A model generated the notes under the pieces. That model was not told the origin of the DNA, searched no databases, and saw only the letters and a program-made list of their open reading frames with translations. Both the position numbers and the translations under genes were made by a program. Of a stretch of DNA of 64,000 bases, positions 63,641 through 64,000 are shown in pieces. Source of the stretch: Otis tarda (taxonomy: Eukaryota; Chordata; Aves; Otidiformes; Otididae); assembly GCA_026413225.1 (NCBI GenBank), contig CM048552.1:60775001-60839000 (forward strand), read 5' to 3'. Numbering within the stretch: position 1 is the first letter of the stretch; the number at the start of each line of letters is the position of its first letter.

Positions 63641-64000
63641 GCTTTTCCCCGCGCCCCGAATTTCTCTCAGTTCTCTTCTCCCACATTTTTTTTTTTCTTG
63701 TATGTGTGGTGCCTGTCACTCTGTCAATCCTAAACGCCTTCTTCCAGGTCTCCTCTCGCTTTGGGACTCTGCGAGACATTCTTTTATAAGCCGGTCCTTG
63801 TCGCCGCTTCTTCTTCGGCTTTGCACTGTCCCGACCGGTTACTGTTAATATTTATAGTCGGTGTAAACACTGACTTCCAGTAGCACTGAATCATCCCTCA
63901 CGAAAACCGTGCCACCTGGCATGCCAGAAATGAAAGGGGTTGGGTTTTTTTGTTTGTTTCTAAGTGCGAGACTTTTAAGTTTTCTGAATTGCTCATTTGT
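63641..64000. other. Upstream flank of CHST11
   Basis: Beyond the CpG island the sequence becomes AT-richer, with a T-rich run at about 63685-63698. Apart from the TATA-like site, nothing recognisable is seen: no exon on the plus strand and no repeat family that I can name. Confidence 0.5.
63782..63788 (-). promoter_or_regulatory. TATA-like element upstream of the CpG island
   Basis: The minus strand reads CTTATAAAAG here, a good TATAAAA match about 820 bases upstream of the CHST11 ATG and just outside the CpG island. If used, initiation would fall near 63755 and the leader would contain an upstream ATG at 63686. CpG-island genes usually do not depend on a TATA box, so a chance match is quite possible. 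Confidence 0.25.

Noticed and set aside
1..64000. CRISPR arrays, operons, ribosome binding sites, rRNA genes
   Set aside because: No regularly spaced repeats with unique spacers, no tightly packed genes and no rRNA-like sequence; the window is vertebrate chromosomal DNA.
63560..64000. A divergent gene on the plus strand sharing the CpG island
   Set aside because: The plus-strand frame at 63562-63789 has no recognisable product and no clear donor; nothing supports a second gene.

Overview
This window looks like bird nuclear DNA. It carries five CR1 LINE 3' ends, with the typical repeated ATTCTATG-type terminus and the last residues of the CR1 reverse-transcriptase ORF. It also carries three copies of one retroviral-type LTR, has almost no other repeats, and shows one sharp CpG island in an otherwise AT-rich, non-coding sequence. 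The species cannot be fixed from the sequence alone.

Only one protein-coding gene can be supported, and only its first coding exon lies here: CHST11 (chondroitin 4-O-sulfotransferase 1) on the minus strand. The initiator codon is at 62964, the exon ends at 62847, and a GT donor follows at 62846-62845. A CpG-island promoter and 5' UTR region (about 61.9-63.65 kb) surrounds the exon. Everything from 62846 down to 1 is read as the start of the very long first intron. Exon 2 and the sulfotransferase domain are not in the window, so they should lie beyond coordinate 1. The last ~350 bases (63.65-64.0 kb) are upstream flank.

The intron is mostly unique AT-rich sequence with poly-A/T tracts. Its recognisable content is: CR1 fragments at 7.03, 16.2, 34.9, 45.7 and 48.9 kb; two full-length solo LTRs with intact 5-bp target-site duplications at 26.9-28.1 kb (+) and 32.4-33.5 kb (-), head to head in inverted orientation; a third, 3'-truncated and more diverged LTR at 50.3-51.35 kb (+); small tandem repeats at 4.07, 5.5 and 53.7 kb; a long-armed hairpin at 2.26 kb; a direct repeat pair at 30.4 and 31.3 kb; and several G-run or G-quadruplex candidates.

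There is no operon, CRISPR array, rRNA or tRNA that I can support, and no bacterial-type genes. I found no new multi-gene system. The items most worth following are the inverted LTR pair inside a transcribed intron, the LTR family with its long antisense reading frame, the 2.26 kb hairpin, and the ATGA overlap between a long upstream frame and the CHST11 start.
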